The notes: generated from the sequence alone by a model not told the origin. 64,000 bases of DNA from Corythucha ciliata (GCA_038030265.1 CM075939.1:33337253-33401252), one strand, 5' to 3'; positions 33,901 to 45,041 are shown, counted from the stretch's first letter. Numbers and translations: made by a program.

Positions 33901-34181
33901 AAACTTAGTCCCGGAGTTTTTTCCTCCCAAAACTACCCGCTTCCTCGACTCCAACTCGATTCGAAATTAAAGCGAATTTCAAACTCGATAATCAAAGCCA
34001 AATTAAATTACTTTAAAATGGGCTCGTAAATAGAAAAAGTAAACACGCAATGCCGTGCAATATTTTACATTTTAGTAAGTGAAATTGTTCAATTCACGAA
34101 ACAATAAACTTTTTGCCCATTTCGTGTAGGCAGTTTCACTACTGCCGCCTCCCCGAATTCGATTTCCTCGAGGTAAAACAA

Positions 34182-34476
34182 TTTTTGTACAGCCGGGCGT
34201 AAAGACTCGAAATTCGACCGCTGGGAGAGTCTTGAGAGGGCGACATGGGGTTCATTCCGCCCGCCGGGCGTAAAGAAAAATATCAGCCCACTACGTCTTC
34301 TTTTAGGTCTTTTGTTGTTGTTTTTTTTTTAAATAGTTTTTCCTAATTTTGTTTTTAAATTGCACATTAGCTATAAAAACGAAAAAATAAGCACTGCAAA
34401 TTACGCTGAGAGGCGATTTAAGTTCTCTATGTATCAGCTACGTCATCCTTCCATTCGCTGGCTAAAGTGTGTGTTC
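34182..34476 (+). repeat. Direct repeat, copy 1 (~295 bp)
   Basis: It runs from TTTTTGTACAGC through GGGCGTAAAGACTCGAAATT, GACCGCTGGGAGAGTCTTGA, CCGCCCGCCGGGCGTAAAG and CTTCCATTCGCTGGC to GTGTGTGTTC. It is about 90 % identical by eye to 34564-34854. Confidence 0.85.
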
Positions 34477-34563
34477 ACTTCAGTTTATTAAGCAAACCAT
34501 ATGATATGCGTCTGTGGAGTCCGTGCAACCTATCAAAATGCTTAATTTTTCGAAGGAATTACT

Positions 34564-34854
34564 TTTTTGTACAGCGGGGCGTAAAGACTCGAAATTCGAC
34601 CGCTGGGAGAGTCTTGAGCGGGCGACATGAGGTTCATTCCGCCCGCCGGGCGTAAAGAAAAATATCAGCCCGGTACGTATTCTTTTAGGTCTTTTGTTGT
34701 TTTTTTTAAAATAGTTTTTCCTAATTTTGTTTTTAAATTGTACATTAGCCATAAAAACACAAAAATAAGCACTGTAAATTACGCTGAGAGGCGATTAAAG
34801 TTCTCTCTGTATCAGCTACGTCATCCTTCCATTCGCTGGCTAAAGTGTGTGTTC
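34564..34854 (+). repeat. Direct repeat, copy 2 (~291 bp)
   Basis: Second copy of the block at 34182-34476, offset about 380 bp, with small differences in T-run length and single substitutions. Overlapping open frames in both copies are by-products of the repeat. Confidence 0.85.
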
Positions 34855-35109
34855 CTTTGTCATTCATTTCAACGAGCTGCTTGCACGAATTTTCATCGTT
34901 TCCTAGGAGACTATCGCACTTGGCAAGTCACGCATGTGTGTGCCAAGGTAATTGTGAATAGCCAAGTAGCAAGTTTAAAGTAAGCTTGCTACTTGCCGAA
35001 CATTCGGTACTTGGCAAGTAGCGCATGTGTGTGCCCAGCTTAAGCTGAAACATTGGCAAGTCGGCTCCTCGTCGTTGTCTCTACTCAACACACCAGTTGG
35101 TAAGACTTC

Positions 35110-35850
35110 GGGGGGAATTTTGGTTTTACAGGAGCGAGATTGCCTCAAATTGGGATTTGGAGGAGACGAATGCTGAATGGTTGGAAATCCGTGTAACTGG
35201 CGTTTGTAATAGCCAAAACAAAAACAAAAATTGACTTTTTGAGTTAGGCAAATCCATGAATTCTGGAAAAGGTAAATTAGCTTTCGAATTAGTCAAAGCT
35301 GCGAACCCGATTTTAGACAGAGCTAAAGCCACGATATTTTGTTTTTGAAAGAGGGAAAACACGCGAAAATGTGGTTTGAAATGGCATCAATTTTGTTTTG
35401 ATGAAGCCAAATCCTCGACATTTGGTTATAGAGCGAATTCCCGTGGAGACATTGTCGTCCAGAAAGGCCGATGTCACGACATTTGGTTTTTAAACGAGCC
35501 AAATTAGTTTTTCGTATTAATCAAAATTATAGGAAGATCTTATGCCATGAAATTTGGCTTATCAATAAACTTTAAATCGCCGAAATTGGGTTTTGAAAGA
35601 GTCAAACCGATGGAATTTTGTTTTTGAGAGATCAAAAATCCCTAAATTTGGATTTGAACGTGCTAAATGCGTAAAATTTGGTTTTGGGGGGTTGAAACTT
35701 GGGTTCAAAATATACTCAAAGAAAATGTATAGGCGTGAGCACCATAATTATCGTTCATACAAAAAGAAATTAATAGCCCACTGGGGAATAAGCCGGTCTT
35801 GTGGCCCCCCGAATTGCTATTGTATTTGGTTTTGAAGAGAGCCAAACGTG
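35110..35850 (-). repeat. Degenerate short-period satellite (type A), minus orientation
   Basis: Variants of AAATTTGGTTTTGANAGAG and GCCAAATCN recur at 30-45 bp intervals. It begins directly after the 3 kb TIR element. Confidence 0.65.
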
Positions 35851-36148
35851 CAGGATTTCTATTGGAACAGTTTCGTGTTTTACGTTCTTTTGTATAATGT
35901 TCTGGACTCTGGGGCCGTATTCCCACATTTTTCTTTTTAATCAAATCGCTAACATCAAATTCACCCAGACTCTTGAGCAGGACATATTTTACCACCACCC
36001 CCGTCAAGGAGGCCTAATAAAACCGCCCCTGCTGACGAACGGTTGGAAAAGTAGGTCTCTACAGCAAACGCGTGTTGAATACTTCGCTGCACAATGACGA
36101 CTGACCTTAGGACAATTTTATAAAGAACTTGTATTCATAATACATATA

Positions 36149-36438
36149 GTCCAGTCAAATCGTTTTAAAAAAAAATGCCATACAAAAATCTCGCCTTTCA
36201 TTTTTTCACTTTATTCTATGTTTTTTGGGGTGAGGAACACGAATCTGAAGAGATCCAACAAAATTTCCTTGTGCGTTTTGAGCGAATCGCGCAAAAATGA
36301 TAATTTTTGGCACTTTTTTTAGTTTTTCGCTTGTAACTCCTCAATGACGCATTCTACGAATGCGTCAAATCATTTTTTCTTTTGTGAAAAAATCGAAGAC
36401 GAGAGTTTTGTCCACGTGGAACTACCGTTTGACTGGAC
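36149..36438. mobile_element. 290 bp TA-flanked MITE
   Basis: The left end GTCCAGTCAAA is inverted at the right (TTTGACTGGAC), and TA lies at both flanks (36147-36148, 36439-36440). A TA duplication fits Tc1/mariner-type elements, but the short TIR makes class assignment tentative. An isolated matching end is at 31547. Confidence 0.65.
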
Positions 36439-36439
36439 T

Positions 36440-39400
36440 AATATTATGTATAATAAAAATCATTTGTGAAGATGTGGGTTTAGTAGCTCTATATAGCCTG
36501 AACTGTGCAGGCAAAATATTGTGAAAAACGTAGCTTATTAGCCTTAACACGTGTCACAACATCAAAGCAAAACGCGAAGAATACCAAAACAAGAGGGCAA
36601 AGAAACTATAATATTTCTGAACACAATTTGTCAATATTTGGAGCTGTGTTGGATGCAAAAGTCACTGTAGTCAAATCATCTCCAAAGAAGTTATATCCAT
36701 TCCTCGTAAATAGAAAGGGATTGTTTCACTCAAGCTTGTACCACGATAAAGAGCTGATGTGGTGGTGAACAATCGCAGCTTGAACTCCTCGCGACACTCT
36801 TCCACTTCCACGAACCCCAATCCCCTTTTCATCGCCCACGCTTTGCGCGTTTCTCTGTTTTCAAACGGGGGAAACTAACAAATAGACGGTCCACAAAAAT
36901 TGACAACTGCCATTTACTTTCATGCAATTTAACAGTTTCAGGGAAAGAGATGGTTAAACCTACTTATCACATTCCTCCCCTCTATGGGGATGGTAACGTA
37001 AATATTGAAATATAAGTTCACACAGCATAAATTTCTGTTTTTCCGCACCTTCTGATTCTTTTAACTTTGTTTTAAAAAGTTCATGTTAATAATAGACAAT
37101 CTCGAGGACGAGGAAAATTCAATTTAACAATGAATTCGATTTATCTATAATTAAATATTAATATCTTAATTTGTTAAATCATCTTAAAAGGGGCAAGATG
37201 CTTTAATTGCTTTAATTTTTGAAAAGAAATGGAAGGTCACGAAATATAAGCCCTTCTACTGAGATATGTGTACCTACTTCTACTTTTCAGTCCACAAATC
37301 AACGGATGCAGATACCGGTTAAAGCTCCCGCCAATCAATTCTCTAACATGCCAGTCTGATTGGCGCACTGGCGTCTTGATCAGTCTTCCCATCCTCCACC
37401 CCTAACCGATCAATCTATCTCTCTGAACCAAGTTCGACTCAGCGATCGAAAAAAAGAAAAACAAAATGATGAATGCATTGTCATTGAGAAAGGGTGGGGG
37501 CGCTTTAAAGATTTCTTCCTCTCTTAAATCAAGGAACTCTTCAATGTATATCTAGATCAGAATAGGTATAATCTCGATGAGATAGGGTGAGAGAACAAAA
37601 AACGCACTCCCCGTCTTTAAATTTACGTAGAGCTCTCAGCTAATTGACAATAAAAACCTGTGCAGGAGAGGATGTTTATCGTCCATTGTTGGAGTCACTA
37701 GAAGCCCCTTCCTCACCTATCGCAGCCATCCCCGGTGCAACGCAGAAGAGATAAATTGATTCGGCTTTCAGGGAGTAAGGGTTAAAACCAACCCCATTAG
37801 CTGAAGAGTTCGCTTTTCATTGTTCAAAAGCGGTTAAACAGCAAAAATGTAAATTGATAATCCCCTCGGAGCTCTGTAAATTATCGTTTACGACATTTAT
37901 TAGTCTCACAAGTCTTTTTAGACCAGTTCTTCGAGTGATGCGTGGGTGGAAGAGAAAAATAATGACTCCTCCTCGCCCTGTTTAGCTGATTATTTAGAAA
38001 TTCACAACTGGTTGTGGCCAAGTCTGCAACAATGTTTCTTATTTTCCTTTAAAAACTTTCTTTTTCGATTCGGAAAATACTTTCTTTGAGGAGCAAATCG
38101 ATGTGAAAAGAGTCTCCAGTGTAATCAAAAGGCTATTATGAGGCGAGAACTGCCCATATTGCGAGGTGTATCGGCTTATGGGTAATGGATTGAACATTAT
38201 ACGGGTACTTAAAAGTCAGAAAACGACATGACAGATACATACTACCTAGTGAAAGTATAGAATAAAGAAAACTGAGAGTGTTATGAGCTTTCTCGTAAAA
38301 ACTTTGTCTCACTCGATACCGCAAGGATTCCGTATAAAGGTTTGCAAATTTTTACAGAAATTTTTCAGTCAGAGGAGGGGTAAAACTTTGACGTGTCCCT
38401 TTCCTTTTCCTATACTTCTTCGTATGAGCATGTACATGATCTTCGGAAAAGTTAGGGTGTTCCATGCCGAAATTGTCATATACGTGGAAAATTGTCGACT
38501 GGACACTCTCAATGACTTACGTTCGGTCGTCGCCATCTGAAGCGCATCAGGAAAGGCTATGGTTTAGCACATTCGTCAACTCATGACTCAAGAGAGTTCA
38601 AGGTGAATTAAAAGCAAGCCAATTGCTTGTGGGCAGTGAGAATATTCAACAAACTGGCGTGGTGTGGAGAAGAATAAAAATTCTGAGCGGTGGCATGAAG
38701 ATGAGTCTTTTTTTCTCTCCCTTGGGGCAACGATGCTCCATCACGAAACCCCTATGAAAATTGGAGATAGAGTAAGAGATTTAAAGAGAAAGAATACTTG
38801 AAAGCGTAGGCGAATGAAGACATGCATGTGCGTGTGTGCGCATAAAAAACTAAAGGGTTATTTTCGACTACAAATAAAGCGATGGAAAAAGGTCAAAAAA
38901 GGGACCTTTAGGGCAATGTTAATCTTTAAATTCGTTCTAAATCCTTCAACTCTTTCCTACCGCAGTATTATTAATTTTGCGTCCGTTTCAGGAACAAAAA
39001 ATTGAATGACGGTTCAGCCAATACTCCCTAAAATGAAGCCCTCCGAAGGGATTGAAAAGCTTACCCAGTCAATACTATTGGCCAAGAGTCGAATAATTGA
39101 AAAGGCGTTTTAAAAACTCTCAGCACTTTTGAAACGCTCTGGCACCGTTCGTTGAGTGCACCTGCATCAGTTGAGGTTCCCACTTCTAAATTAATTGAAA
39201 AACTGTGCTTTCATCAGCCTGAAAGCGTGAAAATTCGAAGAGAGAATGCCCTTAACATCTCTCGTCCGTACTACTTAAGTGCCTTCTACATCCTTACTCG
39301 TCGTCTCATCTGAGAATAAAGTTCCGAGGATGGCGCGACGGGAGTGGTGAAGAGTGAGGCGGTGGTATAGAGGGGATGGAACGCTTATGGAGAAGAATAC

Positions 39401-39580
39401 AAATTAGTTTCAATTACTCTTCTTCTTGAAGACACGTAACTTTTCGAGTTTTAAGTAATAAACGTAAAAGGAGTTGTGTTAAAATTAAGTAATTAATTTA
39501 GGCGAGGAGATAAGTCTCAGTTTCAGGTCGACCTATACAGTTTGCGCTCAAAAGAAATTTATTTCAAATTGAGCATTTTC
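36440..39580. other. No gene seen
   Basis: AT-rich sequence with small open frames (36505-36768, 38136-38324, 38283-38540) that carry no recognisable domains. No TIR pairs were found. Confidence 0.45.
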
Positions 39581-39658
39581 AAATGTTAGTTATAGATTGT
39601 AGATGATGGAAACAGGTTGCAGGCAAACATTGTAGTGCTTCACTTCAGAGGCGCTAAA
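39581..39658 (+). repeat. Dispersed repeat, copy 1
   Basis: Words AATGTTAGTTATAGATT, GATGATGGAAACAGGTTGCA, GGCAAACATTGTAG and TTCACTTCAGAGGCGCTAA recur at 44445-44594. There the two halves are split by an A/CAA-rich expansion at about 44467-44523. Confidence 0.75.
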
Positions 39659-40395
39659 ACTGTTATATTCGTAACAGCATATAAATTCGTATAATTTAAA
39701 TAATAGTCAATTATTCGATAAATCGAAAACTGCTAGAATGATCTTAGATAATGAAAATGAAAAAAATAATGAATAAAAAATTCCAACGGGGACAGGAGAA
39801 TATAACGAAAATGCAGAGAGAATCCACGGGGGAAAGTTCCCGGTTGCATGTCATTAAAAAATTCGCTCTCAAGAGTCATCTGTGAACGTTTTTTTGACCC
39901 AGATTAGCGTAATCTTCCCAGAAGCAATTGGTCACTTCGCTATTAAAGAATCCGTCACGGGAAAGGACCGAGGAGGCAGGAGGGATGGAAAGAAAAGTCT
40001 TTACAACATGACCAACTTGACCTCGAAAAGCGACACAATCTCCTAGTCACGAAAGTACCTTAGACCCAGAAGCACTCTCCTTCTCAGCACATTTACTCTC
40101 TTCTTTTAAGGGTTACTGAATGTTTTGATAAAAATACATGTATAAATAAGGTGGAACCAGGCTTTAAATCATTTTTTTCAGAGTGATCTATAATAGCGTT
40201 TTTCATTTGCACCAATTAGGTTCTGTGCCGGAAGATTTACACGTCCTTTCAACTATAGCCGTTAAAATTCAGAGAGGGCGGGTGAAAATCTCTACCCTGG
40301 TGGAGAACTTTGAGCATTTTCCAAAAAACCGCTGGATCTAACATAAAAAAATTACCGAAAAGCGGCAGGGGAGCCGAGTGCTGAGATTGATTAAA
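39659..40395. other. No gene seen
   Basis: Non-coding sequence leading to the Gypsy A insertion site. The target duplication CCTCA occupies 40396-40400. Confidence 0.5.
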
Positions 40396-40400
40396 CCTCA

Positions 40401-40513
40401 TGTGATGAAGATTCCTCTCCACTTTTCTTATTAATTCATCTCCCATTCATCTGTTTTTTTCTTATTCTATTTTGTCGATTAAAGCCTTAACTTTCGAGGT
40501 CTAATTTATAACA
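40401..40513 (+). repeat. Gypsy A 5' LTR (113 bp)
   Basis: It starts TGTGATGAAG and ends TTATAACA, so TG...CA. It is identical to the 3' LTR except for CTT present here at about 40491-40494. A TATTAAT box is at 40429-40435; a start ~25-31 nt downstream would fall near 40460, where the segment complementary to the primer-binding site begins (40462). ATTAAA at 40479-40484 could serve as a polyadenylation signal. Confidence 0.93.
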
Positions 40514-40536
40514 ATTTAATCGACAAAATAGAATAA
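40514..40536 (+). promoter_or_regulatory. Self-complementary primer-binding site of Gypsy A
   Basis: The 22 nt at 40515-40536 are the exact reverse complement of LTR positions 40462-40483. The site starts one base after the LTR, where a tRNA-binding site is normally found, and no TGG-type tRNA match is seen. A primer whose 3' end is at 40483 would pair next to the LTR and be extended into it, the geometry of Tf1-type self-priming. The last base overlaps the A of the gag ATG. Confidence 0.8.
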
Positions 40537-41603
40537 TGGAAAAGGTTCTACGTCCAGAACGTTTCAAAGCCAATCCTGATGCACCCTCAGCTCAACGGGA
40601 GTGGACACACTGGTTGCGTACATTCGAAAATTATCTGGCCAAGACCGAAATTCAAGCTGGGGATAAACTAGCGGTGCTCTCGAACTACCTCTCTTGTGAC
40701 GTGTTCGAGCTCATTGTCGACTGCACTTCATACGCTTCAGCTTTGGAAATTCTGCAAGCTGTTTACGTTAAAAAGAAAAATGAGATATTCGCCAGGCATC
40801 AACTAGCTACTCGAAAACAACTGCCAAGTGAGACTATCGATCAGTACGTCGCAGCACTCACGACACTAAGCAAGGACTGCTCTTTCAAAGCTGTGTCCAC
40901 GGAACAAAACACCGCTGACCACATACGAGACGCGTTCATTGCTGGTCTACTTTCTCCTAACATCCGTCAGCGTCTTCTAGAAAATAAAACTCTCGAGCTA
41001 TCGCAAGCTATCGAACAAGCTCGTTCCATAGAAATTGCCGTGAAAAATTCTTAAACCTACGACCATTATCAAAGTCAGCAGTCTGTACCCCCCAAGTCTA
41101 TTTCGGAGAATAGTATAGATAATCAATGTAACGCCACACGTCCTGAATTCAAAAAATGCTACTTTTGTGGAGGCTATATGCATCCTCGGTCAACCTGTCC
41201 TGCAAGGGATAAAGTTTGCGCAAACTGTCAAAAAATCGGACACTGGGCCAAAGTCTGTCGTTCCAAAAAGTCGTCAAAGACTGCCGCTGCTCTTGCTGAT
41301 TCGTCAACTTCTGCTACAAGTGAAGAAACACAATTTATTTCCAGTATATTAGGGGCAAGCTCGTCACATTCTCTATCAAAAGCGTTGGTCTCTGTTCAAG
41401 TCAACGGAAACCCCGGGAACTGTCTCATCGACACTGGTAGCTCTGCAAGTTACATCAGCGAAGAATTTGCGTCTTCAAAGAAAATTCCATTTTTTCCGGA
41501 ATCAGGAACCGTCTCGATGGCATCTACATCTCTTTCTTCTATTGTGAAAGGCTACGTAAAAGTGGATTTGAAATTGCTAAATTATTCCCTACAAGGACGT
41601 TAA
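40536..41603 (+). pseudogene. Gypsy A gag and protease, one internal stop
   Basis: The ATG at 40536 opens 172 residues of capsid (ERFKANPDAPSAQREWTHWL, LPSETIDQYVAALTTLSKDC) to a TAA at 41052-41054. The same frame continues after the stop with two CCHC knuckles (CYFCGGYMHPRSTC and CANCQKIGHWAKVC, 41157-41259) and an aspartic protease with LIDTGSSASYI. The stop falls in the middle of gag, an unlikely site for programmed recoding, so it looks like a nonsense mutation. The frame ends at 41603, where a one-base change shifts to the RT frame. Confidence 0.88.
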
Positions 41604-43215
41604 ATTGTCTGTTCTGTCTAATTTATGCTCAGATGTCATCGTAGGGCACGACATATTGAAATTGCACTCGCACCTTAACGTGGGTTTCGGTGGCACCAAC
41701 CCACCTCTGACGATTTCTAGCTCGACAACTTTCACTCCAGCGAAAATAGAACCAATTCGTATTTTTTCAGATCTCTCGCCCCAAACAAAACCAATAGCAA
41801 CGAAATCACGCCGTTTTTCAAAAGAGGATTCCATTTTCATTCGCGATGAGGTAGAAAAACTGTTAAAAGCTGGAATCATCGAAAAAAGTTCATCACCTTG
41901 GAGGGCTCAAGTTCTCGTCACGAAAAGTCAAAGTCACAAAAAGCGTATGGTTGTCGACTATTCTAATACAATAAACAAATTCACCGAACTTGACGCCTAC
42001 CCCGTTCCGAATGTAGAGGAAGTCGTTTTAGAAATGGCCCTATTCAAGCTCTTTAGTACTATCGACTTGGAAAGCGCCTATCATCAAGTGCCAATATGCA
42101 AAAAAGATCGTCCGTACACGGCGTTCGAGGCTTGCGGCCGCTTGTACCAGTTCCGGAGACTTCCTTTCGGAGTTACAAACGGCGTACCGGCGTTTCAAAA
42201 ATTTATAGACTCAATAGTCGACTCAGAAAATCTACAAGGAATTCGGTGCTATATCGATGACATCACGGTTGGCGGCCGTACAAAAGAAGAACACGACGCA
42301 AACTTGGAAAAATTCCTAGACGTTGCCAAGAAGTACAACCTCAAGTTGAACGAGAAAAAATGTAAATTTTCTCGCACGGAAATTAAACTTCTTGGACACT
42401 TAATTAGCCACGGGTCTATTAAACCTGATCCAGACCGGCTCAAACCTCTCTTGGAACTTCCTCCTCCCCACGACAAACCATCACTCCAAAGAATCATCGG
42501 TATGTTCGCGTACTACTCAAAATGGGTCCAAAGATACTCAGATAAAATTCGCCCCCTTATCGAACACTCTAAATTCCCTCTATCGTTCTCAGCTTTGTCG
42601 GCGTTCAAACAACTTAAAACTGACATCGCTAATGCACTTCTAACTTGTATCGACCCGAATGCCCAACTCGTCGTTGAAACGGATGCCTCGGACATAGCTG
42701 TCTCCGCGGTCCTCTCACAAAAAGGAAGACCAGTCGCCTTTTTCTCGAGGACTCTGTCTGTCAGCGAAAAGAAGTATCCGGCAATAGAAAAAGAAGCAAC
42801 GGCGATAGTGGAATGCCTAAGAAAGTGGAGACACTATTTGACCAATCGCCACTTCAAGCTAATCACAGACCAAGAAGCCCTGTCCTTTATGTTCAATCTG
42901 AAGCACTCAAGTAAAATCAAAAACGACAAAATTCAAAGGTGGAGACTAGAAATGTCATGTTTCAGTTTTGATATTTTTTATCGCCCTGGCAACCTCAATA
43001 AAGTAGCAGACGCTCTTTCCAGAGTTTGCGGAGCAACAAACGTAAATGAACTTTACGAAATTCATCGGAACTTATGCCATCCGGGTATCACGAGAATGTA
43101 CCATTGGACTCAATCGAAAAATCTCCCTTTTTCCCTCGAAGATATTAAACGCGTCACAAACGCCTGCTCTACCTGCGCGGAACTGAAGCCTCGTTTCCAC
43201 AAACAGAAAAAGTAG
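41594..43215 (+). pseudogene. Gypsy A reverse transcriptase, RNase H and H2C2 region
   Basis: After the frame change near 41595 an open frame of over 530 codons follows. It has SVLSNLCSDVIVGHD (end of protease domain), EVEKLLKAGIIEKSSSPW, KRMVVDYSNTINKFT, LFSTIDLESAYHQVP, RRLPFGVTNGVPAFQ and YIDDIT (catalytic pair at about 42256-42261). RNase H follows with VETDASDIAVSAVLSQ and FKLITDQEALSF, then the integrase zinc-binding HRNLCHPG...CSTCAELKPRF. A second frame change at about 43205-43213 separates it from integrase. All RT catalytic residues are present. Confidence 0.9.
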
Positions 43216-44173
43216 TCATCTGATAAAAGCCACTAAGCCTTTCGAACGACTTAGTGTGGATTTCAAGGGACCGATACCATCGTCTACTGGAAACCAGTAC
43301 ATCTTAACAATCGTTGATGAATTTTCGCGTTTTCCTTTTGCGTACCCTTGTCGTGATATGTCTTCGGCGACTGTCAAGAAATGTTTCTACAACCTATTTT
43401 CCATTTTCGGTACCCCTGCGTACATCCACTCGGACAGAGGAACTTCGTTTTTGTCGAAGGAATTAACGTCCTACCTCCACGGCCAAGGAATTTCGACAAG
43501 TTCATCGACACCATATAATCCCGAAGGAAACGGTCTCGTAGAGCGGTACAACGGTATATTATGGAAGACTATGTCTCTCGCTATGAAGAACAAAGGATTG
43601 AGTACTACTCGATGGGAGGAAGTCATACAAGAATCTCTTCACGCAATCAGGTCTCTACTTTGTACTTCAATTAACTGTACGCCTCATGAAAGAATGTTCC
43701 TTCACGATCGAAGATCAACAAACGGAACTTCAATACCATCGTGGTTAGATCACCCCGGGAAAGTATTTTTAAAAACCCACGTCCAGTCTTCGAAGTACAG
43801 TCCTCTGGTTACAGAAGTTGACCTTTTGGAAGCTAATCCAGAATACGCGCTTATTAGAAAACCCGATGGAAAAGAAGTAACAGTTTCCTTGAAGCACTTG
43901 GCACCTCGAGGAGATGATTCCGTATTTGGACACCCTGAGGATGACTGCACTGAATTTTCATACGGAGGCCCAAATGTTACACCTGAATTCCCTTTGACAC
44001 CCATCGCTCACTCATCAGAGGAGAAAGAAGAACCCTTAATTTTCAATAGTTCTTCCAACCCATCGCCTGAAGTAACTTTGTCTCGCCCTGATTCGTCCGA
44101 AATTGAGAACTCTGGAAGGCCCGTTAGAACCAGGAGACCACCGTCGTATCTCCAAGACTATGTCCTCAAATAA
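43211..44173 (+). pseudogene. Gypsy A integrase core and C-terminal domain
   Basis: The open frame gives LIKATKPFERLSVDFKGPIP, then catalytic Asp (43259), HSDRGTSF (Asp at 43433) and LVERYNG (Glu at 43541). Exactly 35 residues separate the second Asp and the Glu, as in DD35E integrases. A C-terminal module with VTEVDLLEANPEYALIRKPD and an acidic, Ser/Pro-rich tail with PVRTRRPPSYLQDYVLK follows. The domain itself is intact, but it is out of frame with RT. The fragment at 19690-20424 is the same family. Confidence 0.92.
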
Positions 44174-44174
44174 C

Positions 44175-44184
44175 AGGGGGAGAA
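44175..44184 (+). promoter_or_regulatory. Polypurine tract of Gypsy A
   Basis: AGGGGGAGAA lies directly upstream of the 3' LTR, the expected priming site for plus-strand DNA. Confidence 0.9.
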
Positions 44185-44294
44185 TGTGATGAAGATTCCT
44201 CTCCACTTTTCTTATTAATTCATCTCCCATTCATCTGTTTTTTTCTTATTCTATTTTGTCGATTAAAGCCTTAATCGAGGTCTAATTTATAACA
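44185..44294 (+). repeat. Gypsy A 3' LTR (110 bp)
   Basis: TGTGATGAAG to TTATAACA, identical to the 5' LTR apart from a 3-nt deletion, followed by target duplication CCTCA at 44295-44299. Confidence 0.95.
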
Positions 44295-44444
44295 CCTCAT
44301 TTCTAAAAGTTGTATTATTAGTTTCGTTTATTGAATAATTTAATCATACGTTCACTGATTTAAACGTACAGTTTATTTTTTGAAACCAGGTCTGAACCCT
44401 CTTAATCGGCAAGGACATGAAAATTACAAGCTCACAAATAGTAT

Positions 44445-44594
44445 TTTTAAATGTTAGTTATAGATTAAAAAAAACAAACAAAAAAAAACAAAACAAAAAA
44501 AACAAAAACAACAACAACAACAACGTCGGCTAAGTTGATGATGATGGAAACAGGTTGCAGGCAAACATTGTAGCGCTTCACTTCAGAGGCGCTA
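44445..44594 (+). repeat. Dispersed repeat copy 2 with A/CAA-rich tract
   Basis: The same flanking words as 39581-39658, but with an expanded A- and CAA-rich tract (about 44467-44523) in the middle. The two copies are in direct orientation either side of Gypsy A. Confidence 0.75.
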
Positions 44595-44754
44595 ATGTTG
44601 CAAGTTTGTGTGGCTTAAAGGGGGGGGGGGGCTTGTCAGTCTACGATGATATGGTGCCGTCAGTTGTGGCCAGCTAGCTCAATGTGAGATTAGAACATTA
44701 AACTTTTTTATTAACCGTTATTTTTACAACACAACAACATGTGAAAACCTTTAC

Positions 44755-44889
44755 GGCCCGTTCACAAGCTCTATGTTTTCGTTGTGTGGTGTTTATGAAA
44801 TCAATTAAAATGCATCATTTAACGAGGGAATACATTTTTTTGGTTGCATAGACTCCATACAACGCAAACACAGAGCTTGTGAACGGGCC
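44755..44889 (+). mobile_element. TIR MITE, copy 2 (GGCCCGTTCACAAGCTC family)
   Basis: The left end GGCCCGTTCACAAGCTCTAT and right end AGAGCTTGTGAACGGGCC are inverted; arms are ~35 bp. TTA precedes the left end by one base and follows the right end directly, so a TTA duplication is possible. Copy 1 is at 29808-29936. Confidence 0.8.
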
Positions 44890-45041
44890 TTAAACTCCAC
44901 GTATGTTTACGAGGTACGTAACACCCAAGGTCTGAGCCCACAAAAAACAGTTGCGGACTTCAAATTTCATAGATATTTGGGCCCGGTGCACACGAGCGAT
45001 AAGTGTCGCGCGGTCGCCGCGACAATTATCGCCGCGACCGC

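Larger units (their letters stand above)
32022..35040. mobile_element. 3.0 kb TIR element flanked by TAA, no transposase seen
   Basis: AGCTGGGCACACACATGCG at the left has a perfect inverse at the right; 25 bp are identical and ~32 bp similar. TAA flanks both ends (32019-32021 and 35041-35043), compatible with a 3 bp duplication as in PIF/Harbinger elements. Subterminal regions are built of CTACTCGCCGAGTAG-type words. The interior holds a ~150 bp-period array and a ~295 bp direct duplication but no transposase. It may be one non-autonomous element or a composite. Confidence 0.65.
40401..44294 (+). mobile_element. Ty3/Gypsy LTR retrotransposon (Gypsy A), nearly full length
   Basis: This is a 3,894 bp element with LTRs at 40401-40513 and 44185-44294, a 5 bp target duplication CCTCA (40396-40400 and 44295-44299), a primer-binding region at 40514-40536, gag/protease/RT/RNase H/integrase in that order, and a polypurine tract AGGGGGAGAA directly before the 3' LTR. 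There is no envelope-like ORF. One stop and two single-base frame changes interrupt the coding region, so this copy cannot make an intact polyprotein. The LTRs differ only by a 3-nt indel, which suggests a recent insertion. Confidence 0.95.

Noticed and set aside
34480..34983. Open frames of 90 and 118 codons on opposite strands
   Set aside because: They coincide with the direct duplication inside the TIR element, and no family similarity is recognised.
41052..41054. Programmed stop-codon readthrough between gag and pol in Gypsy A
   Set aside because: The stop is upstream of the gag zinc knuckles, not at the gag-pol junction, so a nonsense mutation is the simpler reading.
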